A DNA stretch of 64,000 bases from Geosiphon pyriformis (Eukaryota; Glomeromycota; Glomeromycetes; Archaeosporales; Geosiphonaceae): assembly GCA_016748015.1 (NCBI GenBank), contig JAAOMT010000275.1:90455-154454 (forward strand), in the 5' to 3' direction. The notes beneath the pieces are model-generated. The model had not been told where the DNA came from. It did no database searches and saw only the letters and a list, made by a program, of their open reading frames with translations. The position numbers and the translations under genes are program-made. Positions within the stretch are counted from its first letter, which is position 1. Every line of letters begins with the position of its first letter. Positions 21,050-31,660 of this stretch are shown in pieces.

Positions 21050-22580
21050 TAATATATTTTAACAAGAATTATCCCAAATAGTTCCCGATTTCTCTGAAAT
21101 TATTGAACATTTAATACCAAAAACCAACCCAAACCCCAGCTCCAAAAACTACCATGTTGTCATGGAAAAACTATCTCGAATCAACATGGGACAACTTGAA
21201 CCACAACAACAGACCCAGCTCAAAGAGCTAATTGCAGAATTTGCTGACATCTTCGCCGAAAACAACAATGACTTAGGAAGAACTAATTTGGTTCAACACC
21301 AAATCTATACAGGAGATGCCAAACCAAGGTGACAACAAACCTACCGAGTTGCTCCAGAAAGTCACCAATTTATCCGAGAAGAAGTACAATGGATGCTTAA
21401 CAATGGGCTTATTTAACCATCAATGAGCCCATGGGCCTCACCTGTGGTCCTAGTTAAAAAGAAAAATGAAAAGATACGATTTTGTGTTGATTACCGACAA
21501 CTCAACAGTGTCACCATTGGGGATGCCTACCCTCTTCCCCAAATTGATGACATGTTGGATGCCCAAATACTTTTCAACATTAGATTTAGAGAGTGGATAC
21601 TGGCAAGTTGCTATGGATCCCAAAAACCACCCCAAAACAGCTTTTACCACTTAAGGAGAAAATTACAAGTTCAATGTAATGCCTTTTGGATTATGCAATG
21701 CACCAGCAACATTCCAAAGACTCATGGATGTTGTTTACAAAGGCCTCCTTTGGAAATCAGTAGTAGTTTATCTTGATGACACTGATGTTTATTCACCATC
21801 TTTCAAGCTACATTTAATTCACCTGTGAGAAGTTTTTCAACAATTACAGAAAGCAGGATTGAAACTGAACATTGAAAAATGCTACTTTGGAAAAACAAGT
21901 TTAGCTTTTCTTGGTTACATTGTTAGCAAAGATGGAATTAAACCAGACCCCGGAAAAATCAGTACTGTTAAGAACTTTAAGATTCCATAAAATACCACAG
22001 AATTAAAAGGATTTATTGGATTAGCATCCTATTACCAAAAATTCATCAAAGAATTCTCAGAAATTGCAAAACCCCTCAACCAGCTCACTACTAAAAATGT
22101 CAAATACAAATGGACAGAAAAACACCAAAATGCCTTTGAGATACTTAAGAAAAAACTCACAACAGCTCCAATCCTTGCCTACCCAGATTTCAGCAACCAA
22201 TTTCAGTTAGCAACTGATGCCTCTTATACTGCCTTTGGTGCCATCCTATCACAGTTAGATGACAATAGAAATGAGCGAGTAATTGCTTATGCTAGTAGAA
22301 CATTAAAGCCAGCCAAAAAAAACTACCCCGCAACAGAATTAGAAACCGCAGCAGTAATCTGGGCCCTACATCACTTCAACCTTTACTTTAGACCCAAAGA
22401 ATTTGATATTATCACTGATAATATTGGACTTAAATAGCTTCAAAACAAAAACACCCAGCTGAACGCAAAACAAATCTGATGGACAGGATTTTTAGCTAAT
22501 TACTAATACATCGTACACCACAAACCAGGAAAACTCCACACCAACGTTGATTGTCTTTCAAGAATGAGGCAAGATTAGAA
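21050..22580 (+). pseudogene. Ty3-1 reverse transcriptase and RNase H
   Basis: RT landmarks: [44 protein letters not shown], then [16 protein letters not shown] after a one-base insertion near 21570, [17 protein letters not shown], and catalytic [10 protein letters not shown] (21761-21790, intact). Then LGYIVSKDGIKPDPGKI and GFIGLASYYQKFIKEFSEIA. RNase H: LATDASYTAFGAILSQ (~22207), ELETAAVIWALHHF. It ends in a chromovirus-type connection HHKPGKLHTNVDCLSR (22518-22563). Lesions: a stop near 21305, TAA at 21415, a stop near 22436, and a frameshift before integrase. Confidence 0.9.
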
Positions 22581-22627
22581 AACAAAACCAACACCCATTT
22601 GAATTAACAGCATCAAAACAACAAACA

Positions 22628-24012
22628 ATGAACCCCGAAAACTACAACAATCTCAAACAATATTTAGAGACATTAATAATCCCAACAGATTGGTCCCCAA
22701 ACAAAAAACATCAGTTACAACAACAAGCCAAACAATATTTTCTACACAACAACATTATCTATCATCGAAATTTCAAAAACCCAACCAAACCACTCAGATT
22801 AATACAAAAACAGAAAAAAGAGACTATTTTATACAATATGCACACAGATTCATCATCAGCACACTTCGGAAAAGATAGCACCACCCAAAGAACACTAGAA
22901 TACTACTTTTGGCCTCAAATGAGAAAAAACATTCACGAATATGTTGAATCTTGTAATAGTTGTCAAAGAAGAAGAGGAACTCACCCTACAGAACCTTTAA
23001 ATCCAATCAAAGTTGGACAGCCTTTTGACAAAGTTGGTATCAATTTAGTTGGACCACTATCTATTACCACTCAAGGAAACCATTATATTGCAGTAGCTGT
23101 AGACTATCTTACTAAATGGCCTGAAGCCAGAGCCATTCAATGAGCAGATGCAAAATCAGTAGCAAATTTCATCTACAAAGACATCATTTGTAGATATAGA
23201 TGTCCAATTGAACTTTTATCCGATCAGGGAACACACTTTGTAAACAATCTGATACAAAAAATTTGTGAACGATTCAATGTCAAAAAACCTTTGTCTTCGC
23301 CCTACCATCCACAAACAAATGGACTTGTGGAACGTTTTAACAGAACATTGTGTGAGTCATTAACCAAAGTCTCAACTGATTTTGAGCAAGAATGAGATCT
23401 CTTTATTCCATCAGTGTTATTAGCATATAGAACATTAAAACAAAATACCATGAAACACACACTATTTGATTTAACTTATGAAAGGACAGCAATGTTACCA
23501 ATTAGTTTCACAGTGGAAACATACCCAGCACAACCGATCGATGAAAACAATTTCCAAGAAACGCTTCAGCAAAGAGCCTACACTCTGCTTAGCACATTGG
23601 AAGGAAAACAATGAATAGCAGCCACCCATATTGAACACTCCCAAGCTCAACAAAAAGAATGGCATGATGACAAATTGCCTTCAGTCACCAATAAATTCAA
23701 AATTGGAAACAAAGTTCTCTTACACAGAACTAAAGCTAAAAAACAATGGAATGGAAAATTTGAAAATAAATGGGATGGACTATTCTTTATTCATGAAGTC
23801 CTAGGCAATGGATCATACAAGCTAAGACTTGATGACAAAATCTTAGCAAAAGTTGCACATGGAGATCATTTGAAACACTATCATTCCAGAAACAATCCTG
23901 AACCATTAATTTCACAAATTGGTACACATTCTCTTTTGGTCAGTCCCGAAGATATTCTCTGAAACTTAGAACCAATAGTTGTCATTGAACAACCTTCCAA
24001 CCTGAACACTTA
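22628..24012 (+). pseudogene. Ty3-1 integrase
   Basis: Frame 2. HHCC zinc finger: MHTDSSSAHFGK ... CNSCQRR (~22838-22970). Catalytic core: VAVDYLTKWPEA, LLSDQGTHF, LVERFNRTL, with exactly 35 residues between the second Asp and the Glu (DDE intact). C-terminal part: GNKVLLHRTKAKKQW, KWDGLFFIHEVLGNGSYKL, HGDHLKHYH (GPY/F-like). No chromodomain seen. Stops at 23141 (Arg position), near 23393 and 23611 (Trp positions) are TGA. It inserts the cDNA; the 4-bp duplication seen here is its footprint. Confidence 0.9.
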
Positions 24013-24319
24013 ATTTAATTTTACTAGTTATTCTCTTATAATTTAGAAACAATCTCACAAAAACAAAACAAAAATAACATAAAAACCCATACACCAAAAA
24101 TAATTTTTTATTTTTTTCAATTGCTTATAATGACTATTCCTCAAAACATTTAACAATTATCCCAAAAACTAATGTTAGCTTTAAAAACAATACCTGAATT
24201 ATCCATTACTGTTACTGGAAACCACATAAATTATACCCAAACAGAAGTAGTTACAAATTTAGCCCCAAATTCACGAAAATATCACCCATATAAAAAGAAC
24301 ACAAGAAGTTATACTGGAA
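23752..24319 (+). repeat. First copy of a 968-bp-offset duplication (assembly artefact)
   Basis: Nearly identical to 24720-25287, covering the integrase C-terminus through the first ~48 codons of the 3' ORF. It ends exactly where the Tn5 adapter begins (24320). Confidence 0.85.
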
Positions 24320-24338
24320 AGATGTGTATAAGAGACAG
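24320..24338 (+). other. Nextera/Tn5 mosaic-end adapter sequence
   Basis: AGATGTGTATAAGAGACAG, an exact match to the 19-bp transposase mosaic end used in Nextera libraries. It is translated as the well-known artefact peptides MCIRDS / VYKRQ. It marks a chimeric join, not biology. Confidence 0.97.
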
Positions 24339-24719
24339 CTTAAATACTTCAACAACGGACAAGGAATAAAACCTAAAAAAGCACACGAAATTGATACTGT
24401 ATATGACCTAAGATATCCAGGCAAGGATACTCTTGTTCTCAAACCCAAATCTCTCACAAAAATCAACCTCAAAATTGCACTTGAAATCCCACCAGGAGCA
24501 ATGGTTCAAATCACCTCTCGGTCTTCTCTGGCAAGCAAAGAAATCAATGTCAAAGGAGGAATAATCAATGCTGAATATACTGGAGACATAACAGTGATGT
24601 TTCAAAATGAGACTGACAAACCATTCAAGATCGAACATGCTGAAAAAATTGCCCAAGCTATTTACCTACCCTTAATTAACATTTCGGGTTTGCAACTAGT
24701 CAATCAAAAAGAACAATTA
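24339..24719 (+). pseudogene. Misplaced dUTPase fragment (chimeric, from another family copy)
   Basis: Aligns to 20331-20715: motif 1 DTVYDLRYPG, motif 2 TSRSSLASKEI, motif 3 GGIINAEYTGDI (catalytic Asp read as Asn), motif 4 EKIAQAIYLPL. It then switches at a shared gaaaa to integrase C-terminal sequence. It differs from the local dUTPase, so it came from a different genomic copy. Present because of the adapter-linked join. Confidence 0.85.
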
Positions 24720-25287
24720 AGAAAATTTGAAAATAAATGAGATGGACTATTCTTTATCCATGAAGTCCTAGGCAATGGATCATACAAGTTAAGACTTGAT
24801 GACAAAATTCTAGCAAAAGTTGTACATGGAGATTGTTTGAAACACTATCATTCCAGAAACAATCCTGAACCATTAATTTCACAAATTGGTACACATTCTC
24901 TTTTGGTCAGTCCCGAAGATATTCCCCAAAACTTAAAACCAATAGTTGTCATTGAACAACCTTCCAACCTGAACACTTAATTTAATTTTACTAGTCATTC
25001 TCTTATAATTTAGAAACAATCTCACAAAAACAAAAACAAAAATAACATAAAAACCCATACACCAAAAATAATTTTTTATTTTTTTCAATTGCTTATAATG
25101 ACTATTCCTCAAAACATTTAACAATTATCCCAAAAACTAATGTTAGCTTTAAAAACAATACCTGAATTATCCATTACTGTTACTGGAAACCACATAAATT
25201 ATACCCAAACAGAAGTAGTTACAAATTTAGCCCCAAATTCACGAAAATATCACCCATATAAAAAGAACACAAGAAGTTATACTGGAA
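24720..25287 (+). repeat. Second copy of the duplicated integrase/3' ORF segment
   Basis: Same content as 23752-24319, offset 968 bp. It continues without a break into the full 3' ORF, so this copy is the one contiguous with the element's 3' end. Confidence 0.85.
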
Positions 25288-25817
25288 TTCACCTGCCAGA
25301 ACTTTCAAAGCTTGCTTTAAGAGAAAACCTAATGCTCACTCTGATTAGTATTCCACCAAATGCTACAATTCAACAAAAACTTCAACTGTATCTCAATGAA
25401 GAAAACACTGAATATCCTCCAATCTATAGATATTTTCACATTGGAAAAACACTCTACGAACGGAAACTGGAACTTACAACAGCAAACCTCACAAAAGAAA
25501 CTATTCAGAAACAACTCCACAACGTATTCAAGACAACAGCTGGATCAACAAACAGTTGCTACAGGCTTAGAGCTGCTCTTAGACTTTATGACCTATTCCA
25601 CACCTGTGAAAATGTATTACAAAACCCAATTTTTCAACCTTTGAAGATTCAATACATTGGAAAGCTCACAGAACTGAAATTTCAGCAATTTTCAGACCAA
25701 ATTTCTTCAATAATTTTGGATTATTATCTGGAAATAACAGACAGTACTTGGACTTCGATGGAGCTCAGTCTTGAGGAGGAGGTTATGTTACCAGACAAAA
25801 TTAGAGATATCATTTAG
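25140..25817 (+). CDS. 3' accessory ORF of Ty3-1, unknown function
   Basis: 225 codons, uninterrupted, ATG at 25140 (MLALKTIPELSITVTGNHIN). It lies between integrase and the 3' LTR, the place of env in errantiviruses. I see no signal peptide, transmembrane segment or glycosylation cluster, so it is not an obvious envelope. It looks soluble and helical: PELSKLALRENLMLTLI, CYRLRAALRLYDLFHTCE, LKFQQFSDQISSIILDYY. The end (TSMELSLEEEVML) is encoded by the polypurine tract and runs about 32 bp into the LTR. Homologues occur in Ty3-3 (39382-40047) and, more diverged, Ty3-2 (53678-54313). Conserved but unrecognised. Confidence 0.75.
   Translation: MLALKTIPELSITVTGNHINYTQTEVVTNLAPNSRKYHPYKKNTRSYTGIHLPELSKLALRENLMLTLISIPPNATIQQKLQLYLNEENTEYPPIYRYFHIGKTLYERKLELTTANLTKETIQKQLHNVFKTTAGSTNSCYRLRAALRLYDLFHTCENVLQNPIFQPLKIQYIGKLTELKFQQFSDQISSIILDYYLEITDSTWTSMELSLEEEVMLPDKIRDII
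25769..25785 (+). other. Ty3-1 polypurine tract
   Basis: tcttgaggaggaggtta directly before the LTR TG. The purine core gaggaggagg would prime plus-strand DNA. A gagctca motif just upstream is shared by the remnant at 1-185 and by Ty3-2. Confidence 0.75.
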
Positions 25818-27252
25818 CATGAAATTATCTCATAATTCCTATCATTAATTAGCATATATTATCATTTCAAATTATCACTTATTACATTAGCAAAGAATGT
25901 CCGAAATTATCATTTAATTAATAACCCAAATTGTACACAACACAAATGTAACCTAATTGTAATAATCAATCATGCAATACCCCGAACTATGTAACATTCA
26001 AAAGTTTGCCAAAATTTATAGAAATTTGCTGAAATAATTGATAGTTCACTGAAATATCTAATAGTTCATAGAAATAACTTGTAGTTCGCCGAAATGTATC
26101 TTTAGTTCAGCGAAATTGTAGAAAATAGCAAAGTTTAAGTTCATAGAATAGTATTATGACAAGTTGTATAAAAGAAGAGCTTCTCTTTTCAAGAAAATGT
26201 ATCTTACTTTAGATTTATTTCTTAAAACCATTCCTATACACACAAAAAGAAATAAATATCAAATAATTTGAAAAACCAAATTCTTTAATTATTGTACTTG
26301 GAAAATCTCCAAAACCCAACTAACATTTCGAAATTGATTAGCTACCAATTTCAGTAAACTGTTAGNNNNNNNNNNNNNNNNNNNNNNNNNNNNNNNNNNN
26401 NNNNNNNNNNNNNNNNNNNNNNNNNNNNNNNNNNNNNNNNNNNNNNNNNNNNNNNNNNNNNNNNNNNNNNNNNNNNNNNNNNNNNNNNNNNNNNNNNNNN
26501 NNNNNNNNNNNNNNNNNNNNNNNNNNNNNNNNNNNNNNNNNNNNNNNNNNNNNNNNNNNNNNNNNNNNNNNNNNNNNNNNNNNNNNNNNNNNNNNNNNNN
26601 NNNNNNNNNNNNNNNNNNNNNNNNNNNNNNNNNNNNNNNNNNNNNNNNNNNNNNNNNNNNNNNNNNNNNNNNNNNNNNNNNNNNNNNNNNNNNNNNNNNN
26701 NNNNNNNNNNNNNNNNNNNNNNNNNNNNNNNNNNNNNNNNNNNNNNNNNNNNNNNNNNNNNNNNNNNNNNNNNNNNNNNNNNNNNNNNNNNNNNNNNNNN
26801 NNNNNNNNNNNNNNNNNNNNNNNNNNNNNNNNNNNNNNNNNNNNNNNNNNNNNNNNNNNNNNNNNNNNNNNNNNNNNNNNNNNNNNNNNNNNNNNNNNNN
26901 NNNNNNNNNNNNNNNNNNNNNNNNNNNNNNNNNNNNNNNNNNNNNNNNNNNNNNNNNNNNNNNNCCTGTAGAAGAGTTGACTTTCACAGCAAAGTAACTA
27001 CACATTTTTAGTGAGCTTTCAGACGAGCAATTCCTGGAAAAGAGTTGACGTTTACTACAATGTAACTACATAAAGTAACTGGCAAGGAATTGGCCATTCC
27101 ACTTATAAGCCTAGCAGTTCAAATTATAGGAGATAATTTGAAGTTAAAAAAAATTCAGTTACTGGAGGTTCAACCACATCCAGAAAATGTGAATTCACAG
27201 CAAATAAGTATTAACAACATTACAGAAAAGAGACCAAAAACCTCCAGTAACA
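25786..27252 (+). repeat. Ty3-1 3' LTR (contains gap)
   Basis: TGTTACCAG...CCAGTAACA. Known parts 25786-26365 and 26965-27252 are collinear with the 5' LTR. The 599 N stand for what is 118 bp (16539-16656) in the 5' LTR. Confidence 0.9.
26366..26964. other. Assembly gap (599 N)
   Basis: Lies inside the 3' LTR. The sister LTR suggests about 118 bp belong here, mostly T/A-rich low-complexity sequence. Any reading frame across it is meaningless. Confidence 0.98.
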
Positions 27253-27256
27253 CCAG

Positions 27257-28009
27257 CAAAAAAAAACTATTTTGTCATTAAATTAAAAACAACAGTAATA
27301 ATATAAGCTTTTTATTATTTTAATTTATATTTTAAATTCAAAAAATTTAATATTATTACTAATAATATTAGATTTAAATAGCTTTAAAATAAAAATTTAA
27401 AATTAAATACTAAACAAACTTAATAAACTAAATTTTTTGTAAACTATTAATATATTATATACTATAAATTTAAAAAACTATATATAAATATTAATTGTTT
27501 CTTTAAAATAAGACAAGATTAAAACTTAAAAGCCAATTAATTCAATAATAACAATTAGCAAAACAATAAAACAATAAATTTTAAAAATTATAACAATTTT
27601 AAACAATACTTAAAGACACTTATAATACCAAAAACTTGGTTTTCAAGTAAAAAAACATTAATTACAATACTAACAAAATAATATTTTATATATAATAATA
27701 TTATTTATTATTAAAATTACAAAAATTCAAACAATCTACTTAGAGTAATTCAAAAACATAAAAAAAAAACAATTTTATATAACATTTATTCAAACTTTTT
27801 ATTAGCATATTTCAGAAAAAATAGCACAACTCAAAAAACACTAAAACATTAATTTTGGTCTAAAATAAAAAAATATTTATTAATATATCGAATTTTATAA
27901 TAATTTTCAAAAAAAAAATATGTCTTACAAAACTCTTAAATTTAATTAAAATTAAACAATTTTTTGATCAAGTTGGTATTAATTTAGTCAAATTATTATC
28001 TATTATAAT
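27257..28009 (+). mobile_element. Ty3-0 piece 3: decayed RNase H to integrase
   Basis: 753 bp aligning with Ty3-1 22318-23076 (759 bp). Examples: attactaataatattagatttaaatagc against atcactgataatattggacttaaatagc, and gatcaagttggtattaattt against gacaaagttggtatcaattt. C and G are nearly absent. It ends in taat, the left copy of the solo-LTR target duplication. Confidence 0.85.
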
Positions 28010-28902
28010 TGTTACCAGCCGAAATTTAAGATATTAATTAACATAAAATTATCTCTATAATTTCTATTATTAACTAACATATATTATTATTTTAATTTAT
28101 TACTTATTATATTATCAAATTATATGAATTATTATTTAATTAATAACCTAATTTATACAGAACACAAATATAACTAAATTGTAATAATCAAATTATATAA
28201 TAGAACTATATAATATTTAAAATTCGCCAAAATAATTAGTAATTTGACAAAATATTCAAAAATTTACTGAAATAATATATAGTTTATAGAAATAACTTGT
28301 AGTTTAATAAAATATATCTTGAGTTTGCCAAAATATTAAAAAAAAAGTGCTAGATTATAGAATAATACTATAACTAGTTGTATAAAAAAAAAGCTTTTTT
28401 TTTTGAGAAAATATATCTTCTATTAAATATTTTAATTATTGTTATTTTTAAATTAATTTTTTTTATACTACTATTTTAAAATTGATTAGCTACTAATTTT
28501 AGTAATTGTTAACAACATTTAGATCAGAATTTAAAATAATTTTTTAATATATTTTTATTTTTTTTTTCTTTAGTTTATTTTTTTATATTTTATATTATTA
28601 AATAACTTATAGTTAAGATTTTCTGTAAAGAAATTGGCTTTTACAGCAAAATAACTACATATATTTTTAAAAAGCTTATAAATAAAATTTTTTGTAAAAA
28701 AATTAACTTTTACTGCAAAGTAACTATAAAAAAAATTGGCACAAAATTGGTCATTTTATTATAAATCCAATAATATATATAGTTTAAAGTATAGAAATAT
28801 ACTTTAAAAAAAAATTAGCTTACCAATTTTTAGCAACAGCAAAATTAACAGCAAAATAGCATTAACAATATTGAGAAAAAAACAAAAAAATCTTTGATAA
28901 TA
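28010..28902 (+). repeat. Solo LTR of the Ty3-1 family in Ty3-0 integrase
   Basis: 893 bp, TGTTACCAGCC...TTGATAATA (TA for CA at the end), flanked on both sides by TAAT (28006-28009, 28903-28906). Collinear with the Ty3-1 LTR, including the GAAAT-type array (near 28220-28330) and ttgtataaaaaaaaagc. Integrase sequence resumes on both sides. Heavily C/G-depleted, like its host. Confidence 0.8.
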
Positions 28903-28906
28903 TAAT

Positions 28907-29825
28907 TTAAAAAAACCAATATATTATAATTATAGTAGATTATTTAACAAAATAGCCAAAAACAAAAACAATTTAACAAACAAACATAAAATTAATAACA
29001 AATTTCATTTATATAACCATTATTTATAAATATAAATGGTTAATTAAACTTTTATTCAATTAAAAAACATATTTATAAACAATTTAATACAAAAAATTTG
29101 TAAATAATTTAATATTAAAAGACTTTTATATTTGCTTTATTATCTATAAACAAATAAATTTGTAGAATAGTTAATAGAATACTTTATAAATTATTAGCCA
29201 AAGTTTCAACCAATTTTGAGCAAAAATAAAATATCTTTATTTTATTAGTGTTATTAATATATAAAACACTAAAAAAATAATAAATTATAGTTACTTATAT
29301 AAAATATTTCTAAGCTTAACAAAAAAAATAATATAACAACAAATTATTATTTATCACTAATAAATTTAATGTTAAAAATAAAGTTTTCTTATATAAAACT
29401 AAGACTAAAAAACAATAAAGTAGAAAATTTGATCATAAATAAAATAAACTATTTTATATTTATAAAATTTTAAAAAATAGATCATACAAGTTAAAACTTA
29501 ATAATAAGATTTTAAAGAAAATTATACATGATAATAGGTTTAAATACTACTACAAATTATTATTTTTACAAAAAAACACAAAAAATTATTTTGGAATTTA
29601 CTTATCAAAACTCTTAAAGCAAATTTTTGCTTAAAATTTAATATTTATTCTTATTAATATTCTACTAAATACCATAATTTAATAAAAATTTTAATAACAT
29701 TTTAATAAATTCTATTTTTATTATTATTTTTTTTGTTTTATATTAACTAATAATTTTTTTAAAATTTGTTTTTAAAATACCAACTTTAAAGCAAAAAAAC
29801 AATATTAAATATTTTTTCTCTTATT
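28907..29825 (+). mobile_element. Ty3-0 piece 4: decayed integrase to 3' ORF
   Basis: Resumes at the equivalent of Ty3-1 23077 (aaaaaaccaatatattataattatagtagat against aaggaaaccattatattgcagtagctgtagac). It runs, with deletions, through the integrase C-terminus (ataaagttttcttatataaaactaa near 29380) to the start of the 3' ORF near 29600. Recognisable similarity fades after about 29700. The right limit is where the LINE-C leader begins. No 3' LTR of Ty3-0 is visible. Confidence 0.7.
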
Positions 29826-29938
29826 AATCCCCCAGTCACAACAAGAGCAAAATACTGTCAAAAAAAAAGTTTTTTTCTACTCCCTTTTCTCTTTATATTT
29901 TTTCAACTATTTCTTCAGACATATCTTGGAGTAGCAAA

Positions 29939-31660
29939 ATGGAAAGTAAGGCAAGTAGCATAAGCAGCCTATCTGACTTAGAGAACATGAAAAATACCAT
30001 CACTAAAGAAACTAGTTATGCCAATTCAGACACTTCTATGGTCAATGACATAGAAGACAACACCACTCCCAGGAAAATGCACACTCACACATATGTGTTA
30101 GGTCAACCCCCAAAAACTCCTTTGTTTGACATCTTAAGTAATGATAATAATATGGTGGCTCTTCTATCTCCTAAGTTTGCAGGCTCCAAAAAATTACACT
30201 CTGTTGGGTCACATGTATCAGAAAAGTGTATTTTTAATCCTGTTAAGTCATTCATATTGGATATTGAAATTTCTGCCTTGCCTGGCAAAACTATTGGTAA
30301 CAAGTTGATTACTGTGAAAAAAATTTTCTATTGGGTTGACAGTTTTGGGGGTGCATCTGCTCCTTTAAAACTTTCAGACATCATTAGATCTTCTTTTATT
30401 TCCGAGTTGAGTTTAATCAAGGCAAAGAAAATGGCAATTAGTGAAAAAATTCTGGTAAATATTGATGTTAGAAAACCAAACAGCCATTCAAATTGGGAAG
30501 TAATAGTCAAGAAGATCCTAGTGGATCTTTCCAAATTGGCGATTGAATCAGTATTTTCTAAGTTTGGTTAAGTGACTTCAATTAAGATGCAATTGATTGG
30601 GCTTTAGTAAAAAACTTTAGTAGAATTTAAGTCATTAGATGTGGCTAGCTCAGTTGCTTCCAAATGGTCAGTTCTTATGAATAAGGATTTTGTTCGTGTT
30701 GCATTAGCAATAAATAACAAAGAATTATGGGTGGTTAGGGATTATCATTGGACTTTGTTGTACACACTTTCAGTTGGCACTACTGTTCATAATTTGTCAG
30801 ATTTAGTGACCTCTTATGGTAGAAAAACTTGCTTTATTGGCCATAATTCTGTTTTATATGCTCGTGATAGATGTGTAGTAATCTGTTTTAATAATGAGAC
30901 ATCTAGATTGGCTGCTATTGGTTTTGTTCTGGTTTATAAGGGTGTAAATTTGCACTGGACTGGTCTTTCTTTGGCTTGCTGTGCCAAGTGTAAACAATTT
31001 GGTCATATTTCTGATATGTGTTCAGTTGGCAAGAATTCTGGAGTCCATCATAGAAAGATGGTGTCTTCTCAAGATCAGATCCGTTTGGCTAATATTTATA
31101 AGAAGAAACAGGTTCCAGTTGCCTGCCCAATGTTTTTTGGTGGAAAATCTTGGGCTCAAGTTGCAGATGGTTCTCCTTTTTGTGTGTCTTTGTCAGTTCT
31201 CTCTGGTGCTGGTTTGCTTTTAAGTACAAAACTTTTGGTAATGGCTTTTAATCCTTTTGATGATTCTGGTTTAGCCAAATGTTTAGTTTCTTTGGAGTGC
31301 TCCTTAGAGCTTTTGTCAGATCAGGTTTCAGATATTTTAAAAAAATTGAACCTTGTGAATTTGGTGCCAATGTCATCGCTGTTTTGTACTTCCCCTTCTC
31401 TTGTTGCTCCTTCTTTGGATTCAGCTTTAGATTTAAATATGGCTGTTAATAGTATAGTGATGCCCTCTTCTTCTTCTCTTTTATTGGTTGATAAAGCTGC
31501 CCCTGAACTGAGTCTAAGCAGTTCAAAAGTGCTTACCACCAAAGTGGGTGGTTTGGAATCAAAGATGTTGGCTCTGGAGATTTCAGTCAGTTTGGTTTTG
31601 GAGAGATTGGACTCTTTATGTTCTGGTTTGGGTTTATTAGCTCCTCATCCATCTCAATGA
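29939..31660 (+). pseudogene. LINE-C ORF1: CCHC zinc-knuckle protein
   Basis: 574 codons from ATG 29939. Acidic/Ser-rich N-terminus, then KIFYWVDSFGGASAPLKLSD, VIVKKILVDLSKLAIESVF (RRM-like), a stop cluster (TAA 30569; then TAG and TAA where LINE-B reads LWQK), LLYTLSVGTTVHNLSDLV, and the zinc knuckle CCAKCKQFGHISDMC (~30979-31023; CX2CX4HX4C). Then QDQIRLANIYKKK, a Ser/Leu-rich region and GGLESKMLALEISVSLVLE. The terminal TGA (31658-31660) overlaps the ORF2 ATG. By analogy it binds LINE RNA. Confidence 0.85.

Larger units (their letters stand above)
15959..27252 (+). mobile_element. Ty3-1, youngest Ty3/gypsy element, with dUTPase
   Basis: It is bounded by TGTTA...TAACA LTRs and a 4-bp duplication CCAG (15955-15958 and 27253-27256). 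Removing it rejoins the RNase H region of Ty3-0 (taaaccag|caaaaaaaaac against Ty3-1 taaagccagccaaaaaaaac). Order: LTR, PBS, gag, protease, Cys-rich region, dUTPase, RT, RNase H, integrase, 3' ORF, polypurine tract, LTR. It has several stops and frameshifts. The 11,294 bp as given includes a 968-bp adapter-linked duplication and a 599-N gap. The likely true length is about 9.85 kb. Confidence 0.93.

Noticed and set aside
24172-24369. Peptides MCIRDS / VYKRQ and the fused ORFs around 24320
   Set aside because: Translations of the Nextera mosaic end; artefact.
25140-25817. 3' ORF as an envelope gene
   Set aside because: Position fits, but I see no signal peptide, furin-like site or membrane anchor; left as unknown.
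26289-27005. Long minus-strand ORF across the gap
   Set aside because: Made of N; no evidence.
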